Source of the DNA: Bifidobacterium breve
GTDB taxonomy: Bacteria; Actinomycetota; Acidimicrobiia; Acidimicrobiales; Ilumatobacteraceae
Reading direction: 5' to 3'
DNA length: 33,983 nt
Assembly (NCBI GenBank): GCA_945886445.1
Contig: CAMCZG010000017.1
Span: 1-33,983, forward strand
This document shows, piece after piece, positions 7,643-15,705 of the stretch; position 1 is the stretch's first letter, and each line of letters starts with the position of its first letter. Both the position numbers and the translations under genes were made by a program. The notes beneath the pieces are model-generated. The model ran no database searches. It was not told the DNA's origin and saw only the letters and a program-made list of their open reading frames with translations.

Positions 7643-8278
7643 TTACTTCTTAGGTTGTGGCAAAACGCGCAAGTAAGGCTTGACGGTTGTCCAGCCTTGT
7701 GGGAAAAGTGTCTTTGCTTCTTCGTCAGAAACCACAGCACCGATGATGACGTCGTCGCCATCTTTCCAGTTAGCAGGAGTTGCCACTTTGAACTGCGCAG
7801 TCAATTGCAAAGAATCGATGACGCGCAACACTTCATCGAAGTTGCGACCAGTTGAAGCTGGGTAAGTGATGGTGAGCTTCACTTTTTTGTCGGGTCCAAT
7901 AACAAACACCGAACGCACGGTCATGGTGTCACTTGCATTGGGGTGAATCATGTCGTACAGGTCGCTTACCTTGCGCTCTGGGTCGCCAATCATTGGGAAG
8001 TTCACAGGTGTTCCTTGTGTTTCGCCAATGTCGCCTTCCCACTTCAGGTGCGATTCAACATTGTCAACAGACAAGCCGATGACTTTCACATTGCGCTTGT
8101 CGAACTCTGGTTTGATTTTTGCTACGTAACCAAGTTCAGTGGTGCACACTGGAGTGAAGTCTTTCGGGTGGCTAAAAAGTACGCCCCACGAAGTGCCAAG
8201 CCATTCATGAAAGTTGATGGTGCCTTGTGTGGTTTCTGCGGTGAAGTCGGGGGCGATATCGCCAAGTCGAAGTGCCAT
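7643..8278 (-). CDS. peroxiredoxin, 1-Cys (Prx6) type
   Basis: A 211-residue peroxiredoxin reducing hydroperoxides. The active site is HPKDFTPVCTTE, with peroxidatic Cys-45 in the PxxxT/SxxC motif and the conserved Arg in MTVRSVFVIGPD. The long C-terminal domain (ATPANWKDGDDVII and later) is typical of the Prx6 branch. Cys-45 is the only cysteine in the protein, so an outside thiol or selenol must resolve the sulfenic acid; the selenoprotein about 1.2 kb away and the thioredoxin at 33.4 kb are candidates, by inference only. AAAGGAGAACACC before the ATG at 8276-8278 is a strong ribosome-binding site. An IscR-like palindrome lies 55-81 bases upstream of the start. Confidence 0.93.
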   Translation of the reverse strand: MALRLGDIAPDFTAETTQGTINFHEWLGTSWGVLFSHPKDFTPVCTTELGYVAKIKPEFDKRNVKVIGLSVDNVESHLKWEGDIGETQGTPVNFPMIGDPERKVSDLYDMIHPNASDTMTVRSVFVIGPDKKVKLTITYPASTGRNFDEVLRVIDSLQLTAQFKVATPANWKDGDDVIIGAVVSDEEAKTLFPQGWTTVKPYLRVLPQPKK

Positions 8279-8320
8279 GGTGTTCTCCTTTGAAGGTGAA
8301 TAGTTCAGAGCCCACGATAA

Positions 8321-8359
8321 CGGGATTTTCCATAATCCCGACTAAGTAGGTCGGGATTA
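8321..8359 (-). promoter_or_regulatory. peroxiredoxin promoter with IscR/Rrf2-like palindrome
   Basis: TAATCCCGAC (8333-8342) and GTCGGGATTA (8350-8359) form a perfect 10-bp inverted repeat with a 7-base spacer TAAGTAG. A third half-site, CGGGATT at 8321-8327, pairs with AATCCCG 8334-8340 as a second inverted repeat. On the minus strand TTAATC, 17 bases, then GATTAT make a weak -35/-10 pair, which places the main palindrome between them, where a repressor would block polymerase. The CGACT-n-AGTCG style spacing resembles Rrf2-family (IscR type) iron-sulfur regulator sites; the regulator itself is not in the window. Confidence 0.5.
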
Positions 8360-8411
8360 AGAAGAATATTTCCCTCCGGCAGGGCGTATGAAATACCACT
8401 TACCCCCTGCT

Positions 8412-9125
8412 TTATTGGGGCAAAGTTGTTGTGTTCACTACGGGGAGCGGGGCTGGAGCGAGATAGTCGCGCAGCGATGCAGGCCGCAACCCGAGTCGTT
8501 TGATTTCAGCAAGCACAACCTTCAGGCTTGATTCCAAGCTGTTCATGTAATGCAACAAAATAATGTCGCCCCGCCGAATGGAGCCCCCACCGGATCTCAC
8601 AATTTTTCCTTGGTCGGCTTCAACGTTCCACATCACAATTTTTTGGATGCCGCACTTCTTAGCCGCAGTCACTGTGTCGCTGTTGTGTGAACCACCGGGT
8701 GGCCGGAAAAAGAGAGGGAGCTTTTTGTAGTTGCCATGTACATGCTCATTTGCTCTACAGATTTCGCTTGTCTGTTCTTTAAGTGACAGCGAACTCATCA
8801 GTCGATGAGTTTCAGAATGATTTTCAAACGATGTTCCTGGTCGCTGAATGCGGTGGAGGGCCTTCCAATGTGTTTTCAAGGCTTCCGATAGAACAAAGTT
8901 TGCAACAGGAATCTTCCTCGAGAGCAGTAGTTCCACAACGCGGTCTGTGATCACTGAACCGTCATCGATGGTAATGAAAACCACTGGGTCTTTTGTCCGC
9001 ACGTGATCAACAAGGAAGGAACTATTTGAAGACTTTGCTTTGGCTGAAGGAACATTGATGATTGAGGGGAAGGCAATAAGTCCTGCAGTGAGTGCAAGAG
9101 TTGCAGAGAAACGACGACGAGCCAC
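8412..9125 (-). CDS. polysaccharide deacetylase (NodB homology), exported
   Basis: A 237-residue exported carbohydrate esterase family 4 protein. The N-terminus MARRRFSATLALTAGLIAF and a likely cleavage after PSAKA give a signal peptide. NodB motifs follow in order: ITIDDGS (Asp-54 and Asp-55), ENHSETH with His-103 and His-107 as zinc ligands, RPPGGSHN (about 141-148), WNVEADQG and the terminal LLHY. This is near the minimal family size. Probable substrate is an acetylated amino sugar in the cell wall or an extracellular polymer. The start is GTG at 9123-9125, chosen because it opens the signal peptide; no strong ribosome-binding site is visible. It diverges from the sigma-factor gene across about 216 bases. 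Confidence 0.88.
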   Translation of the reverse strand: MARRRFSATLALTAGLIAFPSIINVPSAKAKSSNSSFLVDHVRTKDPVVFITIDDGSVITDRVVELLLSRKIPVANFVLSEALKTHWKALHRIQRPGTSFENHSETHRLMSSLSLKEQTSEICRANEHVHGNYKKLPLFFRPPGGSHNSDTVTAAKKCGIQKIVMWNVEADQGKIVRSGGGSIRRGDIILLHYMNSLESSLKVVLAEIKRLGLRPASLRDYLAPAPLPVVNTTTLPQ

Positions 9126-9341
9126 TTCGGAAATATACAGCCGAGATCTTTCAAAGCCTTACGCAATAGGGAAAGTCATGGCACCCTTCACAAAGTTGGA
9201 ATACAGGACTACGTTCACAAGAAATTCCAGTGCCATGGGGGTGTGCATACGAATCTCCAGGAACTGCAAACGGTCAAACCAACTTGTCACCGTGCGGTTG
9301 TAGTTGCCGCTTTACAACAGCACAGCGCAATAGGGCTTCAT

Positions 9342-9971
9342 ATGTTGTACATCGACTGCGAGCGCGACGTCAGAAATGTAGTTCTGCGCCGCTTGGGGGC
9401 ACAAGTAGCAAGTGACGATGTAGTGCAAGAAACGTTCTTGCGAGCAAGTGTGCATATTGAACAGCTTCATGATGTTCACAAACTTGAGGCGTGGGTGCGC
9501 GCGATTGCCAAAAATGAGTCGTATAAGTATTTGCGTCAGCACCAACGGTCATTCATAGTGAGCGGTTCCTGCGATGCGTACCTGCCCGAGGCAGACTGCA
9601 AAGAGAACGAGTTGCAGTACGCATTGACGACGTCACGTAAAGGACTTAGTGGCCGTGATCAGCAGTTCCTGCATTTGTATCTAGATCAGGAACTCAATCG
9701 GGAAGAGCTGTCTGTACATTTCGATATTTCAATGAGCAATGTCTACAAACTCGGGCAGCGCATAGAAGTACGACTGGCACAGTCGTGCGCAGCGTTAGAG
9801 CTGGCAACCTCGCATCAATTTTCTTGTGAAGTTCTCTTTCAACTCATCAGAGAGTCGAAGGGGGAGTATTCTCCGCTCATACGTAAGCGAATTACGCATC
9901 ATGCACATGTGTGCACAAAGTGTGGCGGGGCAATAAAAAAGACCCCAGCCTCTCGACTGGGGTCTTTTTAA
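9342..9971 (+). CDS. ECF-like RNA polymerase sigma factor with C-terminal Hx3Cx2C motif
   Basis: A 209-residue sigma-70 family regulator. Region 2 is visible as ASDDVVQETFLRASVHI and LEAWVRAIAKNESYKYLR; region 4 as LSGRDQQFLHLYLDQELNREELSVHFDISMSNVYKLGQRIEVRL. After region 4 comes an extra 70-residue tail ending THHAHVCTKCGG, where His-187, Cys-191 and Cys-194 match the Hx3Cx2C zinc motif of ZAS anti-sigma domains. No separate anti-sigma gene follows, so the tail may do part of that job. ATG 9342 is preferred (AGGG upstream); the frame is open 33 codons further to an ATG at 9243. The last dozen codons are the left and right arms of a terminator. Confidence 0.75.
   Translation: MLYIDCERDVRNVVLRRLGAQVASDDVVQETFLRASVHIEQLHDVHKLEAWVRAIAKNESYKYLRQHQRSFIVSGSCDAYLPEADCKENELQYALTTSRKGLSGRDQQFLHLYLDQELNREELSVHFDISMSNVYKLGQRIEVRLAQSCAALELATSHQFSCEVLFQLIRESKGEYSPLIRKRITHHAHVCTKCGGAIKKTPASRLGSF
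9936..9969. terminator. bidirectional rho-independent terminator overlapping the sigma-factor stop
   Basis: AAAAAGACCCCAG (9936-9948) and CTGGGGTCTTTTT (9957-9969) form a perfect 13-bp stem around an 8-base loop. A-runs and T-runs on both sides make it work on either strand, between the convergent sigma-factor gene and livF-like gene. The sigma gene's codons for K-K-T-P-A-S-R-L-G-S-F lie inside it and its TAA begins at 9969. Confidence 0.9.
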
Positions 9972-9978
9972 AGTATTT

Positions 9979-10713
9979 CTAGTGGGCTTCGCCACCCAGG
10001 TAGCTGGCTTCCAACAACGACTGGTTGTCGCGAAGTTGCTGAGCAGAACCTTCCATGGTGAGTTCACCATGAGCAAGTACGTAGCCGCGGTCGGCAACTG
10101 CCAATGCCAAGCCAACGTGCTGTTCCACCATGAGTACGCCTGCGCCTGTGTCGTCGGCAATGCGACGCACGATGGGCAACATGCGCTCCACGATGATGGG
10201 AGCAAGACCAAGGCTCATTTCGTCAACCAAAAGCATCTTTGGTTCTGAAGCAAGCCCACGAGCCATTGCCAACATCTGTTGCTCGCCACCCGACAACAAC
10301 CCAGCGCGACGGCTGAGGAGTGGTCGTAGTGCTGGGAACATGTCGAGTGCGTTCTCTTGAGACTTGCTACGGGTCTCACGGTTACCCGTGAGACCGAGGC
10401 GCAGGTTCTCTTGCACGGTGAGGTCGAAGAACAAAGAGCGGTCTTCGGCCACGTGTGCAAGCCCACGGCGAGAAATTTTCTCGGGGCGATCACCAGTGGT
10501 GCTGCTGCCGAGAAGTTGAATGTCGCCTGCAATGGGTTTTAAGAGCCCGGAAATAGTGAGGAGGGTAGTGGTTTTACCCGCGCCGTTTGGCCCGAGTAGC
10601 GCCACCACTTCACCTGGATTCACGTGAATACTGAGGTCACGTACGACGGCAATACCGCCGTAGCCAGCATTCAAGTTCGTGATTTTGAGTAGTGATTCGC
10701 TCATGTTGTTCAC
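9979..10713 (-). CDS. livF: branched-chain amino acid-type ABC transporter ATPase LivF
   Basis: A 244-residue ATPase of the LivF branch, one of two ATPases of a hydrophobic amino acid-type importer. It has Walker [10 protein letters not shown], signature LSGGEQQM and Walker [13 protein letters not shown]; the E-M-S-L-G-L-A-P continuation and MVEQ(H) after it are characteristic of LivF. The GTG start at 10711-10713 overlaps the TGA of the livG-like gene (GTGA), so it is translationally coupled; an ATG three codons later (10704) is possible. It is the last gene of the transporter operon and ends just before a terminator. Confidence 0.93.
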   Translation of the reverse strand: MNNMSESLLKITNLNAGYGGIAVVRDLSIHVNPGEVVALLGPNGAGKTTTLLTISGLLKPIAGDIQLLGSSTTGDRPEKISRRGLAHVAEDRSLFFDLTVQENLRLGLTGNRETRSKSQENALDMFPALRPLLSRRAGLLSGGEQQMLAMARGLASEPKMLLVDEMSLGLAPIIVERMLPIVRRIADDTGAGVLMVEQHVGLALAVADRGYVLAHGELTMEGSAQQLRDNQSLLEASYLGGEAH

Positions 10714-11519
10714 CCTTCTCCACTTAGTGAGCGTGCTGCTGCAGCGCCACCTTCTGCTTGCATTTCACCTGCGGTCTCACCAAGGTAAGCACGCTTTACT
10801 TCTGGGTTGTTACGCACTTCTTCGGGCGTTCCTTCAGCAATGATTTTGCCGAAGTCGAGCACATAGATGTAGTCACACACGCTGAGCACCAAGCCCATGT
10901 CGTGGTCGATGAGGAAGATGCTGATGTCTTGCTTCAGAATTTCACGTAAGTGTTTTCCGAGTTGCTGACTTTCTACCGTGTCAAGACCAGCAGCAGGCTC
11001 ATCGAGTAACAACATGCTGGGCTTAGCTGCAAGCGCGCGAGCCACACTCACCAACTTGCGTTGGCCATGTGACAAGTCGAGTGTGAGCTTGTCGCGGTGC
11101 TCGCCCAGGCTCAACAAGTTGAGCGCCCATTCGGCTTGTTCCTCAATGCCAAGAACACGATTAGGCCTCACGATGTCGGCAAGAAACGACCACCATTTGG
11201 TCTCTTCCGCCATCACAATGAGGTTGTCCCACACCGTCAGGTCTTCGAACAATTCGAGCGACTGGAAGGTACGTACTAAACCAGACTTTGCCCGCTCATC
11301 AGGTGCAACGCCAGCAAGGTCTTTGCCATTGAACTCTGCGCGACCCGACGACACGTTGGTGAAGCCAGTAATGGCGTCGATAAATGTGGTCTTGCCTGCG
11401 CCGTTCGGACCAATGAGCCCGGTGAGCTTGCCTTTTTCGGCTTTGATATTGACATTGGAGTTTGCATGCAACCCGCCGTAGGAAACGGTGAGTTCGTTTG
11501 TTTCGAGTAGTGCACTCAT
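10710..11519 (-). CDS. livG: branched-chain amino acid-type ABC transporter ATPase LivG
   Basis: A 269-residue ATPase of the LivG branch. Walker A is GPNGAGKTT, the signature is the LivG-style LSHGQRKLV, Walker B is [11 protein letters not shown], and the switch histidine is in [14 protein letters not shown], a strongly LivG-like stretch. The C-terminal region [22 protein letters not shown], near the end, is also diagnostic; about 20 further residues rich in A, G and E follow. The ATG at 11517-11519 overlaps the permease TGA by four bases (ATGA). It pairs with LivF below the fused permease. Confidence 0.94.
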   Translation of the reverse strand: MSALLETNELTVSYGGLHANSNVNIKAEKGKLTGLIGPNGAGKTTFIDAITGFTNVSSGRAEFNGKDLAGVAPDERAKSGLVRTFQSLELFEDLTVWDNLIVMAEETKWWSFLADIVRPNRVLGIEEQAEWALNLLSLGEHRDKLTLDLSHGQRKLVSVARALAAKPSMLLLDEPAAGLDTVESQQLGKHLREILKQDISIFLIDHDMGLVLSVCDYIYVLDFGKIIAEGTPEEVRNNPEVKRAYLGETAGEMQAEGGAAAARSLSGEG

Positions 11520-13828
11520 GCTGTCACCTCCTGGAGACTGTTGGTATCGGGTAGTGCGTTAGCAGCTTTTGCTGCTTTGACTTGGACAACGATGTTGCGC
11601 ACAAAGAGCACAATCAAGATGCCAAGAATAATCATCCATGTGCGGTTATAGGTGTCGGTTCGCCATGGGTTAATACCAATAGCACCCCAAATGCCACCAC
11701 CAATGAGGTATGGAGCGAGGCGACGTAGAACGACTCCCCATTCTTTTCCTCGAGCGGTGAGAAGCCATGAGCCAAAGTGGCGCATGAGCGGCTGGAAAAT
11801 AGATGCCTGACCAGCTGGGTGAATAATTGCCGTCAAGATCATTCCCATTCCACCAAAAATTGGAATGTATGAGTACAGGCCAGGTGAGTGGAAGTTGCCG
11901 AATGTGGCAACCATGCCACCGCCGGCAATCATGCCGCCGAGGATTGCCCCGTTGATTGAGGTAATTCCGCCGAGGTAGCAAAAGGCAAGCGCTGAAAGAC
12001 CAACGCCGTAGTCCCACATCGGGGCCGAAGTGGAGCCAGCCTGGAATGCCCCCGCGACACCAGCAACTCCAGCCATAGCTGAGGCAATACCAAATGCAAG
12101 GAACTTTGTTTTAGCAACGTTCACACCTGCAGACGCAGCTGCTCGTTCGTTCGCTCGAACAGCAAGGAATCGCCGTCCAGAACTACCGCGACGAAGGTTT
12201 GCCAAAATCACGCTAAGACCCGCAAGTACGATGAGGCAGAACAATGCGAATTTCGGATTATCTGTCAGCCCCTGTGATCCTGTGCTGCCAAATTTTATGC
12301 CAAAAAACGTTGGTGGTTGAATGATGTACGACGAGCCACCTTGCAGTGACGTGAGCTTCGGGTTGTCGAAGTAGAATGAATACAACGAAATTGATGCTGC
12401 AATGGTGACCACGGTGAGTTGTACACCACGAATTCGCAATGCTGGCACGGCAAGAATCAAACCTACAACTGTTGCCACAGCAACTCCGGCGACCATCGCA
12501 ACAGGCCATGGCAAATGGAGGCCTCCTACAGCAAATGGATTGGAATCGGATGGTCCGTAGTGCGACATGAGACGCGCTGTTAAAAAGGCTGCAATACCAG
12601 CCAAAGAAATTTGCACGAGTGATATTTGGCCCACGTAGCCCGAAAGCAGTACGAAACTCAAGCCAAACATTCCTGCAATCAAACTGGTGGTGAGTGCCAT
12701 TCCCCAACGCCCATTGAGACCAGCAAAGAGGAAGTCACCTGGGAATCCTGCAGAGAGTAGGAAACCCAATGGCACAAAGATGGCGACGTACTTGCCGATG
12801 CGCTTTGGATACGGGGCCAACGGCAGTCGCTTTTCTTCGATGTTCCCTCGAATAGGAAGTGACTTTCCTCTCAAGAAAAGGAGTGCCACGATCACGACGA
12901 GAGGAATGGAGTCGCGTGCTCCAGAATATAGCCACGCTGGGAACCACGACAGGCCAGAAACGTAAGTTCCCACAAAAGTTTGAAGGCTGCCGATGAGTAG
13001 ACCACCGAGTACGGCTAACGGAATGGACGACATACTGCCGATGAGCGCACCACCAAGAGCCGGAACAATGAGACCGGTGAATTTGCCCGTGCCGAGGGCA
13101 CCGGTAACGGTTCCCGTCAAGATTCCCACGAGGCCAGCAAGAAAAGCTGCAAGGAGCCAGTTGAATAGCGCGAGTCGGTCGGGGGAGTAACCCAAAAGAA
13201 CGGCACCTTTTTCGTTTCCAGCAGCTGCTCGAGTAGCTAGGCCAATACGCGAATATTTATAGATGAACCAGACAACTGCACCAGCAATGATAGAAACTCC
13301 CGCAAGCGCGAGAGCTTCTGCTGAAACACCTAAACCAAGACCGAGGAAGTTTTTCAGCAACTTATCTGGGAATAGCACTCCGTCGGGCTGTGGCTGGTTG
13401 GAGCCAAAGTGCTTTGATCCAACACCTAAGAGGTAGGTCATCACTCCAATTGCGCCAATAACTTTTCCCAAGGGAGCAGCATTACGTAATGGCTTAAACA
13501 CTAAGTAATGAATAGCTGCTCCGAGTATTAATGCAGTGAATAGTGAAAGCAATACCGCTATCCAAAAGTTAATGGGTTCACCATTGCTGAGAGAGAGTGT
13601 GACCGGTAAATTTAAAAATGATGTGGGAATCGGGTCGAGCCACGGAAACCGAAAGGTTCCTTCAGATCTTAAATATGAAAATTGAAATGCGACGTACATT
13701 GCAATCGCACCGTGCGCGAAGTTAATGACACCAGAGCCTTTGTAGGCAATCACAATACCGATAGCCATGAGGGCATAAAAGCCTCCGTAGCCGAGCCCCA
13801 TGATTGCGTAAGCAATACCTTCCTTCAT
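11516..13828 (-). CDS. fused LivH-LivM permease
   Basis: A 770-residue membrane protein joining both permease subunits of a branched-chain amino acid-type importer. The first half is LivH-like (MGLGYGGFYALMAIGIVIAYKGSGVINFAHG, near the start; later GTGKFTGLIVPALGGALIGSM). A linker IRGNIEEKRLPLAPYP separates it from a LivM-like half (GYVGQISLVQ; later LRRGSSGRRFLAVRANERAAASAGVN, and GVAGVAGAFQAG). LivH and LivM are separate genes in E. coli, but fusions are known in actinobacteria. The ATG at 13826-13828 is chosen because GGGGGA stands just upstream; an upstream in-frame extension would be encoded by a terminator. It overlaps livG by four bases. Confidence 0.92.
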   Translation of the reverse strand: MKEGIAYAIMGLGYGGFYALMAIGIVIAYKGSGVINFAHGAIAMYVAFQFSYLRSEGTFRFPWLDPIPTSFLNLPVTLSLSNGEPINFWIAVLLSLFTALILGAAIHYLVFKPLRNAAPLGKVIGAIGVMTYLLGVGSKHFGSNQPQPDGVLFPDKLLKNFLGLGLGVSAEALALAGVSIIAGAVVWFIYKYSRIGLATRAAAGNEKGAVLLGYSPDRLALFNWLLAAFLAGLVGILTGTVTGALGTGKFTGLIVPALGGALIGSMSSIPLAVLGGLLIGSLQTFVGTYVSGLSWFPAWLYSGARDSIPLVVIVALLFLRGKSLPIRGNIEEKRLPLAPYPKRIGKYVAIFVPLGFLLSAGFPGDFLFAGLNGRWGMALTTSLIAGMFGLSFVLLSGYVGQISLVQISLAGIAAFLTARLMSHYGPSDSNPFAVGGLHLPWPVAMVAGVAVATVVGLILAVPALRIRGVQLTVVTIAASISLYSFYFDNPKLTSLQGGSSYIIQPPTFFGIKFGSTGSQGLTDNPKFALFCLIVLAGLSVILANLRRGSSGRRFLAVRANERAAASAGVNVAKTKFLAFGIASAMAGVAGVAGAFQAGSTSAPMWDYGVGLSALAFCYLGGITSINGAILGGMIAGGGMVATFGNFHSPGLYSYIPIFGGMGMILTAIIHPAGQASIFQPLMRHFGSWLLTARGKEWGVVLRRLAPYLIGGGIWGAIGINPWRTDTYNRTWMIILGILIVLFVRNIVVQVKAAKAANALPDTNSLQEVTA

Positions 13829-13868
13829 GTTCCCCCATAATCTTTGTGTGATATTGATTTTTTTTATA

Positions 13869-13906
13869 AAAGAAAGGGGGCGACCCGAGGATCGCCCCCT
13901 TTCTTT
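13869..13906 (-). terminator. hairpin terminator or attenuator between the binding-protein gene and the permease
   Basis: AAAGAAAGGGGGCGA (13869-13883) pairs perfectly over 15 bp with 13892-13906, with the loop CCCGAGGA. In the minus-strand direction it follows the binding-protein stop (13953) and precedes the permease start (13828), with a T-rich run (TTTCTTTTAT) on its exit side. Partial termination here would give more binding protein than permease, a frequent pattern for ABC importers. Confidence 0.8.
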
Positions 13907-13952
13907 ATTATTCAAAGTCGCTCTACTTGAACAACATTATTGTAATTCTTTA

Positions 13953-15443
13953 TTACTTCACTTCAGATAAGCGCAGTTTGTCGCCTTTTCCAACCAAGCT
14001 CAGACCAGAGAAGCCCTGATGTGCCTTGTCGGCCTTCAAAGCGGTTCCGTCCCAAACACTTGCACTGACTTCAGTTGCGCATACTCCGATGTAAGGAGCA
14101 ATTGCTTTCGCACAGTTGCTGCTTTGGGCACCGAATTGACGATGACCATTGGTTCCTTTGATCTTTGACACCATGGTTTTGACGTTCAAAACGCCCTTTG
14201 CATCAACTGCTTCGTTCATCATTTGCCAAGCAAACATGATTCCGCTGAAACCAGCAGTTGAGAAGCCTGTGCCATTCAACTTGCGTTCTTTGGAATAGGT
14301 GAAAATCTTGGTTCCGTAAGTAAGAGCATCAACCTTGTATTCACCGGTGAGTGCGTCTGGATCGAGGATGCTCAAACCACCGAGGGTGATAGCACCTTTG
14401 ATCTTGTCACCAAGTTTTGCCATGGTGACGGTATCGATGCATGAACCAGACAAAACAAGGGGATAGCTGGCATTCGTCCAGCCATTCTTCAACAACTCTC
14501 CAACGAGGTCCCAGCAGAAGTTGCCTTGGTTCGAGTAGACCAAAGCATCCGGCGCAAATTTTGTGATTTGTGCTGCGTAGGAAGCTACGTCTGGAGCAAC
14601 TGTTGGCACCTTGATCGGTAAGTAGGTCAATGTAGGTATTGTCCCCTTCAACTTTGAAGTGGTCTCAACCGCAGCACCTGAAAGCGTTTTACCGGCAAGA
14701 ATATCGAGTGGCTTTGCTTCAAGGTCGTTGAAGCAGAAAATACCAGGAGCTGAGCCAGCCCAAGGAAGGGCAATTTTCTTAGCTTTCAATACTTGAGTTG
14801 CGTAGTAAATGAGGCCAAGGTGAACACCCAAGCAACCGCCACCGCTACCGATTGCATATACACCAGGAGTGATGAAGTCGCTCGGCATGATTGGTGTTCC
14901 CACCAATACGGGAATCTTGGCTGCTGCGTACTTAGCAATCACGGTGTCATCAAAAGACAATGATGAGAACACGAGTGCTGGCTTTGACTCAGCCAAAGTG
15001 TTAACGCAAGCAGATTGCTCTGTAGGAACCATAATATTAAATGCGCAAGGAATGAGCTTGATGGGAACGCCAGCTTTACCTGTTGCTGGGTTTGCTCCAA
15101 CGCCGCCTAGTTCCTTGTTGATGTAATCAACTGCAGCTTGCGCTGCAACGCGGTACTCAGGGAAGTTAACAACTGGACCTTCGGGGACAGCAAAACCAAT
15201 TTTGATCGCTTTTCCGGTGGCCTTCATTGGGTTGCTATTTCCGCATGCTATTGCACGTGCAAGGAAAGCTGCCCCTGCACCCATTTTCTTGTCAAGCTCT
15301 GGCTTGAGTGCAGTTGCACACTTTGTATTTGCTTTGATTTGTCCGCCACCAGCTTTCGCTGAAGCAGCTGTTGATCCGAATGCAAGTGCTGCTGAAACAG
15401 CAAGTGCAATGGGAACCAACATTTTCCTCTTTTGGTTCTTCAA
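13953..15443 (-). CDS. branched-chain amino acid-type ABC transporter substrate-binding protein
   Basis: A 496-residue exported periplasmic-binding-protein type 1 (Leu/Ile/Val-binding style) receptor. The N-terminus is a Sec signal peptide: basic MKNQKRK, hydrophobic core LVPIALAVSAALAFGS, likely cut after AASAKA. There is no lipobox cysteine, unlike most binding proteins of single-membrane bacteria. The mature part has AAQAAVDYINKELGGV, then KPALVFSSLSFDDTV and GTPIMPSDFITPGVYAIG, plus around ten cysteines that may form disulfides. The TTG start at 15441-15443 is chosen because GGGGGA lies three bases upstream, as before the permease start, and it supplies the basic n-region; ATG 15422 is the alternative. 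The ligand is unknown. Confidence 0.9.
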   Translation of the reverse strand: MKNQKRKMLVPIALAVSAALAFGSTAASAKAGGGQIKANTKCATALKPELDKKMGAGAAFLARAIACGNSNPMKATGKAIKIGFAVPEGPVVNFPEYRVAAQAAVDYINKELGGVGANPATGKAGVPIKLIPCAFNIMVPTEQSACVNTLAESKPALVFSSLSFDDTVIAKYAAAKIPVLVGTPIMPSDFITPGVYAIGSGGGCLGVHLGLIYYATQVLKAKKIALPWAGSAPGIFCFNDLEAKPLDILAGKTLSGAAVETTSKLKGTIPTLTYLPIKVPTVAPDVASYAAQITKFAPDALVYSNQGNFCWDLVGELLKNGWTNASYPLVLSGSCIDTVTMAKLGDKIKGAITLGGLSILDPDALTGEYKVDALTYGTKIFTYSKERKLNGTGFSTAGFSGIMFAWQMMNEAVDAKGVLNVKTMVSKIKGTNGHRQFGAQSSNCAKAIAPYIGVCATEVSASVWDGTALKADKAHQGFSGLSLVGKGDKLRLSEVK

Positions 15444-15480
15444 TATTCCCCCTATAGGTTGAGCCGATTGGCCCGATTGA

Positions 15481-15537
15481 TGTGACAACCGGCATGCCGG
15501 TGAACCAACTATAACCATTGTCACAGGGAAAAGTAAA
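15481..15537 (-). promoter_or_regulatory. promoter of the transporter operon with nested palindromes
   Basis: On the minus strand TTTACT (15532-15537), 18 bases, and TATAGT (15508-15513) make a good sigma-70 type promoter for the binding-protein gene. ACCGGCATGCCGGT (15488-15501) is a perfect 14-bp palindrome starting about where transcription should begin. TGTGACAA (15481-15488) and TTGTCACA (15518-15525) are a perfect 8-bp inverted repeat flanking the -10 and the palindrome. They look like operator sites for a repressor not encoded here. Confidence 0.55.
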
Positions 15538-15630
15538 CGCAGAACGTCAAGTGCTGACATTGAAATGAAATGTGACTGCGCCGGGTTGCGAAACGCAAAA
15601 ATTACCCCTCGGTACACAGGCCTTTTCAAC

Positions 15631-15670
15631 ACAAAACCCCCTCAAAAGCACGCTTTTGAGGGGGTTTTGT
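15631..15670. terminator. strong bidirectional terminator
   Basis: The arms 15631-15648 (ACAAAACCCCCTCAAAAG) and 15653-15670 form an 18-bp perfect stem with the four-base loop CACG, bordered by A- and T-runs. It isolates the MaoC-like gene (minus, ending 15706) from the transporter promoter just downstream on the same strand. Confidence 0.92.
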
Positions 15671-15705
15671 TTGTGGACTACAAGTAGCTCACGGAGAATA
15701 TTTTT

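Noticed and set aside
13829-13915. Extra 29-residue N-terminus on the fused permease
   Set aside because: It would be encoded by the terminator hairpin; ATG 13828 has its own ribosome-binding site.
15444-15632. Longer N-terminus of the substrate-binding protein
   Set aside because: The frame is open by chance through the promoter and terminator; the signal peptide and ribosome-binding site place the start at TTG 15443.
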